Below are positions 59,680 through 64,000 of a stretch of DNA of 64,000 nt, piece by piece. Origin of the DNA: Apostichopus japonicus. Taxonomy: Eukaryota; Echinodermata; Holothuroidea; Aspidochirotida; Stichopodidae. The position numbers and the translations under genes are program-made. The notes under the pieces were generated by a model, which was not told the DNA's origin, did not search any database, and was given only the letters and a program-made list of their open reading frames with translations. The stretch covers positions 15,979,264-16,043,263 of the forward strand of contig NC_092583.1 of the NCBI RefSeq assembly GCF_037975245.1, in the 5' to 3' direction. The stretch's first letter is position 1. Each line of letters begins with the position of its first letter.

Positions 59680-59734
59680 AAAATCACTGGCGGGCCGCAT
59701 GTGGCCCGCAGGTTGCCCACCCCTGGTCTATAGG
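59680..59734 (-). mobile_element. Terminus of another hAT family (partial)
   Basis: On the minus strand, starting at 59734, it reads CAGGGGTGGGCAACCTGCGG and then GCC-rich sequence. That is the characteristic end of a widespread hAT family (CAGGGGTGGGCAA...). Only one terminus was found; the other is lost or unrecognised. Confidence 0.6.
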
Positions 59735-60975
59735 AACGATGTCCCAAAATTTCCCCGGACATATAGGCGAAGGAAGCTATCCGCCGCGACTGCATGTGAG
59801 TTTCTCGACTTTCTGTCCAGGGAGTCATACCACAAAATGGTGCATTTCCTCATACGCCATTATTAATAATTTAAATAACTAACTAATAAGGCACAGCCCA
59901 TATTCGAGTTCGTATAGCGAGCTTAGCGCAAATTTGGCGCCAGCATGTTAAACCAGGTTGCTAGGTCTACGAGAACACATTTACATGAAATTTGAAAACA
60001 AGGATAGCAAGACAAACAACTTTTATTATGTTTTCAGGACCTCACACATGCGCATGTATCGTCAGACTTAGAATAGGTCCCATGTGAGTGGTGGCTAAAG
60101 TGATGAAGGCATGAAAATAAATCAGTGGTTGTTCGTTGGAGTCCTCAAGCAAGTTACCTCGGTTGCTAGGTGGATTTGCATCTGGTTATCGGGTGAATTC
60201 TGGTCGGAGCGTACTATATAACCACCATGTACCCAGGGACGTAGCTAAGGCCTGATGATTGGGGGGGGGGGGTAGTGGCTGAAAATCGGTTTTGAAGCCA
60301 GAAAATTCCAACTGCTGCTTTGTACCCCCCACCCTCCCGCTACTCGTGAACGATACGGTCAGTGTCAGTCAGAAAATCCAATCTTTCGCGACTGCACTTC
60401 TGTTACGAACTTGTTGCGATACATTTGTACCCACTGGCACTCACTTCAAAAACTTATTGCCCCCCCCCTACCCCAACCAACTATTTTTGTGAATTTCGGG
60501 CAATATGCTGATAGCTGTTTTGATAATTTGCAATGTGTTTTTCAGTGGTTATACTGATATTATTATTACCCAACAATTATCACCAATACGGAAGGGTAAT
60601 AAGACGGAAAATGATTGTATGCTATTTGCATGCGATGTAAAAACCGATGCATGCCTGTATGATATGCACATGATCATGTGTGATGCGCGCGTAGCGCGCG
60701 AAAAATTTTGGTTATATTTTTCGGGCAAGTCGTTACAACCCCCCCCCCCCCCCCCCCCACAAAACAAATTGGGCTCCTACGCCTATGACGGTAGTTCTAT
60801 TAGGCATTTTTTTTGTAGCATTCAAAATCATAAGAAGTTTTGTACGGTGGAGTATAAGAATCGCGAGAAACAATTTCCCAAAGTGGCAAGGAAAACGTGG
60901 TAAATATGACAGGTTAAAGGTCAATTTTGACCGAAATTTTTAAAAAATTTTACATGAAAAGGCCTAGATAAACTA

Positions 60976-61010
60976 GAGTGCGACAGTCGGAAATTCCGAC
61001 TGTCGCACTC
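60976..61010. repeat. 35-bp near-perfect palindrome
   Basis: Two fully complementary 17-nt arms (GAGTGCGACAGTCGGAA and its complement) around a single A. It would form a very stable hairpin. It may be a pair of transposon ends fused back to back; no function is assigned. Confidence 0.9.
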
Positions 61011-61033
61011 CAATTTTCCAACTAGCGTCAGTT

Positions 61034-61528
61034 TTACCATGGCTTGGGGGTGAGACACACCCACACCCCCTCTAACGACGTCCCTGCGCGGTGAATATGG
61101 AACACGATCACATGGTTCAGCTTCTGTTGAGTCATGGTGCTCCGTAGCCTTGTCTTCAAACGCCTCAAAGCACTAAAAGATCTCTCGGCTTTCGTCGAAC
61201 TGGCGGAGGAGACGAGGAGCAACCGCAAGAGAGCTTCGACTTCACCAAACATAGCCCGTACCACTGGATTCATCAACTTGAATATTTGTCTATAACCTTC
61301 AACCGACGACGAATGGAACTGGCCTCGAAATAAAGGCAGACTAAGCTTAAGATTGTTGGAGAGCTCAGGGTACCAACTCACGAGATCTGGGTGGAATTCT
61401 CCATTCAGCAACATTGAGTGATATTCGAGGATATGAATCCTAAGATGTGTAAGCCGTAACCAAATAGAGCCACGACATTTCTTTTTTTCCAAATGTGTGG
61501 GGGGGACATTTGATATTGTTTCCCCCAT
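61034..61528 (-). pseudogene. hAT transposase C-terminal fragment
   Basis: Open frame of 164 codons on the minus strand. Residues ~104-146 match the hAT C-terminal dimerisation domain (LLVSSASSTKAERSFSALRR, LKTRLRSTMTQQKLNHV). The N-terminal zinc finger and catalytic RNase-H-like part are missing, because the frame begins only 56 bp from the right end of the surrounding element. Inactive relic. Confidence 0.8.
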
Positions 61529-61592
61529 CCATCGAAATGTGGGGGGGACGTGTCCCCCCGTCCCCCCCTGGATTGACGCCCATGGTTCTGTA

Positions 61593-62270
61593 AATAAAAC
61601 GAGTTCTTAAAGAGTAAAAATTCTAAAACATTATCAAAAAGCTACAATAAAGGATCTAAGGAGCCGTTTTGTCCAGTTATGAGGTTTTTCTCCCTCTCAC
61701 CAAGTTTCAAGAAAGGTTAGAAATTGATGTCAGGAAAGTGTTAAAAGTCTTTGTAATTCGTGTCAGGCGAATCTGGTCAATTTGTTTAATGGACAATTTA
61801 GTCACAAATTTTTGTTTTTGTTAAATCCTGTAAACATTGAACGAGAAAGTATCTCCCTGTCTCACATGTTTTCATACGGCCAGAAAAAAAAACAGTCTTC
61901 CGAGATTGGACCGTGCCGTATGTATGAACCGGTTTTTATTCTATGCTTATATAATATATGTTTATTTTATGTTTTTACAACATATCAAGTCACCCTTTCC
62001 TTTGCAATAGACTGCCGAAGAAATCTGTGCTAATGTGTATTGATAAAAAATAGGTTTTCAGTACATGCATCCTTGGTTAAATTATATATGTTATCGATAC
62101 TATCGGCTATATGATAATATGTCTTAAGAAAATATCTCCCCATTTGGTTCCCTTTGTAATGGGCCTTACTTTATCATGTAAGTTTCAAAGATTTCATAAT
62201 ACTAATGCAGAGTACCGTATATTAGGATCCATTGTCCCTATGACATATTATATACGTTTGCAGTGTAATT
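61593..62270 (+). repeat. Right copy of the duplicated segment flanking a hAT element
   Basis: Carries the counterparts of the motifs at 57642, 57770 and 57961. About 400 bp of extra sequence separates two of them here compared with the left copy. Confidence 0.55.
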
Positions 62271-63732
62271 TTCAATAACTAATCGCAGCTGGCCTAAACG
62301 ATTTTCAGAATGCTCATACATGACATCAAATAAGCACATTAAAAATGTCACGAATATTACTTGAACAACAATATTGACGGGAAAAATGTTATACAATGTA
62401 AACAGGAATGAATCCAGGAAATAGTATAGTGCGTGTGTGTGTACACCTCTCCCTCCCCTAGTTATTTTGGGGGGTGAACCCCACCCCTACCCCCACCCCC
62501 GTACATTGGAGTCCAATTTCAAAGACCTCAGGGCCACATACCCTCTTGTTTTCAAAGCCTGGATAGATAGATAGATATTTATTCAGCCAATCATATAAAA
62601 ATACAATGGAAATTGGTTGATAACAAGAGCTCAAAACATTAAAAATTGTAAACAGCAAATGAGACCTATAATAATGCACAGAGATATGAAAACGTTCCTT
62701 TAAATTGTTAAGATGAACAAAATATAAAATGTACCTACAAAATATAAAAGAGTAAAAATATATATAAATGGATCCGTCCCCTGGTATATCATAGACATTG
62801 AAAATATCTCTAGCATGGCTTTGAACCTTTTCATATTCAAAGACGGATATCTTACATTAACTATGTATCAATGTAACATTAATAATGTATCACTCTAGAT
62901 GATAGATTATGTAAACTAGCTTCAATTACAAACGTATATACGTTTAGCCTTCAATGAACATATACACATTAACATTTCTGACTGAGGAGTATATGCATGA
63001 TTATTAGGTTACTGTGTATCACAAAAACCAAAAATATACCGTAAAGAAACTTTTCCATGCATAGATTGGGTCTTTCATACCAAATGTTGACATTGGTGCT
63101 TAAAGAAGTCAGACAGTAATTGTCTTGAAAACAACACATTTTTATACAATTTCTTTTTTTAAACAATTTATACAATTCAATAAAAGTTTTTTACACAATT
63201 TAAAAAAGAAAGAAAAGTAAATCAGCTTGATAAATAGATTTGAAGATTGATAAAATGTGTATTTACAATAACTCTATAACAAAGGCCGTATACTTCCAAT
63301 ATAATGATCTATTATGGGTACACTATTAGGTACACTTTACCCTGGTCGGATGATTATAGTATAAGTGTTACGCGCAGGAACTGCAGTGTCGTTAGTCAAT
63401 GAAAATAATTAGCTTATTCAACATAAGTTTATATATGTTTTCACTGGTATATGTTCGCGCATTATGATTGTGCAATATAGCTCCATGCAGATCGACTTAC
63501 AGTGCTGCATAAGAAATATCGCGGGCCGTAGTGTTATACATAGACATGTTCATAGATTGCCCATAAATCTTATATCCTGACAGACGCATATCTGTTAAAC
63601 AGACAGTCCTACACGCTGATACAGGGACACAAAGTGACATACAGAACACAATCTTTAATTTAGAATAAAGGCAATAGTTATCATGATTTAAAAGATAGAA
63701 TTAAATTGTGTGATTTATAGATTAAAGTTATT
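62271..63732. other. No gene recognised
   Basis: AT-rich. It contains a short GATA tract near 62561 followed by AT-rich sequence that could be a retroelement 3' end. No exon was recognised. Confidence 0.4.
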
Positions 63733-64000
63733 TTAAGTTTCAAAATACTTGCCTGAACTAAACTGACGAATCCAAGACTGAGATCCACATGCAGTACATG
63801 ACCCACCCCACCATGACGTCATTGGGTCGAAATGATATGATGACGTCACTTGATTTCCGGTCGTTCTTCTTTCGCCTTCGATAAACTTTTCTGCCACTTT
63901 ACACACGGTTTGACAAGAGTAGACGAAATTGGGTTGAGGAACAGTTGTTATCGCCTTAGTGGAATCTAAATCTGGAAAGTTATTGACCGCCACAAAATTC
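63733..64000 (-). CDS. Possible partial exon at window edge
   Basis: On the minus strand a frame is open from the window edge for about 88 codons to a TAA at 63733. It contains CQTVCKVAEKF, MTSWWGGSCTACGSQSWI and ends SGKYFET. Its codon composition is more exon-like than the surrounding AT-rich DNA, and its cysteine spacing suggests a secreted or extracellular domain. Near the end TCAG/GCAAGT could be a GC-type donor (63754-63749), so it might also be an internal exon. I do not recognise the family, and the 5' part lies outside. Confidence 0.3.
   Translation of the reverse strand, partial: NFVAVNNFPDLDSTKAITTVPQPNFVYSCQTVCKVAEKFIEGERRTTGNQVTSSYHFDPMTSWWGGSCTACGSQSWIRQFSSGKYFET

Larger units (their letters stand above)
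58021..61584. mobile_element. hAT DNA transposon, 3.56 kb, with nested insertions
   Basis: Flanked by an exact 8-bp target duplication GTTCTGTA (58013-58020 and 61585-61592). Ends CAGGGGCGTCAATCC and GGATTGACGCCCATG are inverted repeats with two mismatches. It contains a hAT transposase remnant near the right end (minus strand), another complete element at 58374-59021, a terminus of a third hAT family near 59690-59734, and a 35-bp palindrome. Non-coding in its present state. Confidence 0.88.

Noticed and set aside
60232..60780. Another complete hAT element between CAGGGACGTAGCTA and CTACGCCTATG
   Set aside because: The ends resemble the local family, but no matching 8-bp target duplication was found and the inverted ends are poor.

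Overview
Eukaryotic, intron-rich, AT-rich DNA with long homopolymer C/G tracts. The two main genes have vertebrate-like full-length orthologues, and the residue choices together with the repeat families (hAT, Penelope-like, L1/Tx1-like LINE, tRNA-headed SINE) suggest a marine invertebrate deuterostome. An echinoderm, perhaps a sea cucumber, is my best guess, but that is inference only. Layout: 1-8.6 kb is mostly repeats. It holds a 111-bp satellite, a 2x205-bp duplication, a possible signal-peptide exon on the minus strand near 3.6 kb, and a nearly perfect 2-kb palindrome made of two Penelope-like retroelement 3' ends at 5.2-7.2 kb. From 8755 to 42322 (+) lies a complete CDC27/APC3 gene: 20 coding exons, 846 codons, a tiny 8-codon first exon and a GC-AG last intron. 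Its 14.6-kb intron 17 carries two intronless, divergent heparan-sulfate-3-O-sulfotransferase-like genes on the opposite strand (29.1-30.3 and 38.3-39.5 kb). Its smaller introns carry a U2-snRNA-headed retroposon with exact target duplications, a tRNA-derived SINE and several minisatellites. From 52350 down to 44110 (-) lies a complete NUB1 gene (NEDD8 ultimate buster 1): 11 coding exons, 612 codons, UBL plus three UBA domains, convergent with CDC27. 53.8-61.6 kb is a transposon graveyard: a degenerate LINE, and four hAT-type insertions with recognisable 8-bp target duplications, one of them nested inside another. The last 2.4 kb is mostly unassigned, with a possible partial exon on the minus strand at the right edge. 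Function: CDC27 is a TPR scaffold of the anaphase-promoting ubiquitin ligase and NUB1 delivers NEDD8/FAT10 conjugates to the proteasome, so both belong to ubiquitin-proteasome biology; I see no evidence beyond adjacency that they are co-regulated. Most unusual: in both genes the 3' end of an exon together with its 5' splice site has been tandemly duplicated into the following intron (8 exact 83-bp units in NUB1, 3 decayed ~230-bp units in CDC27). In both, the authentic splice site overlaps an in-frame stop, so use of any downstream copy would end the protein at once.
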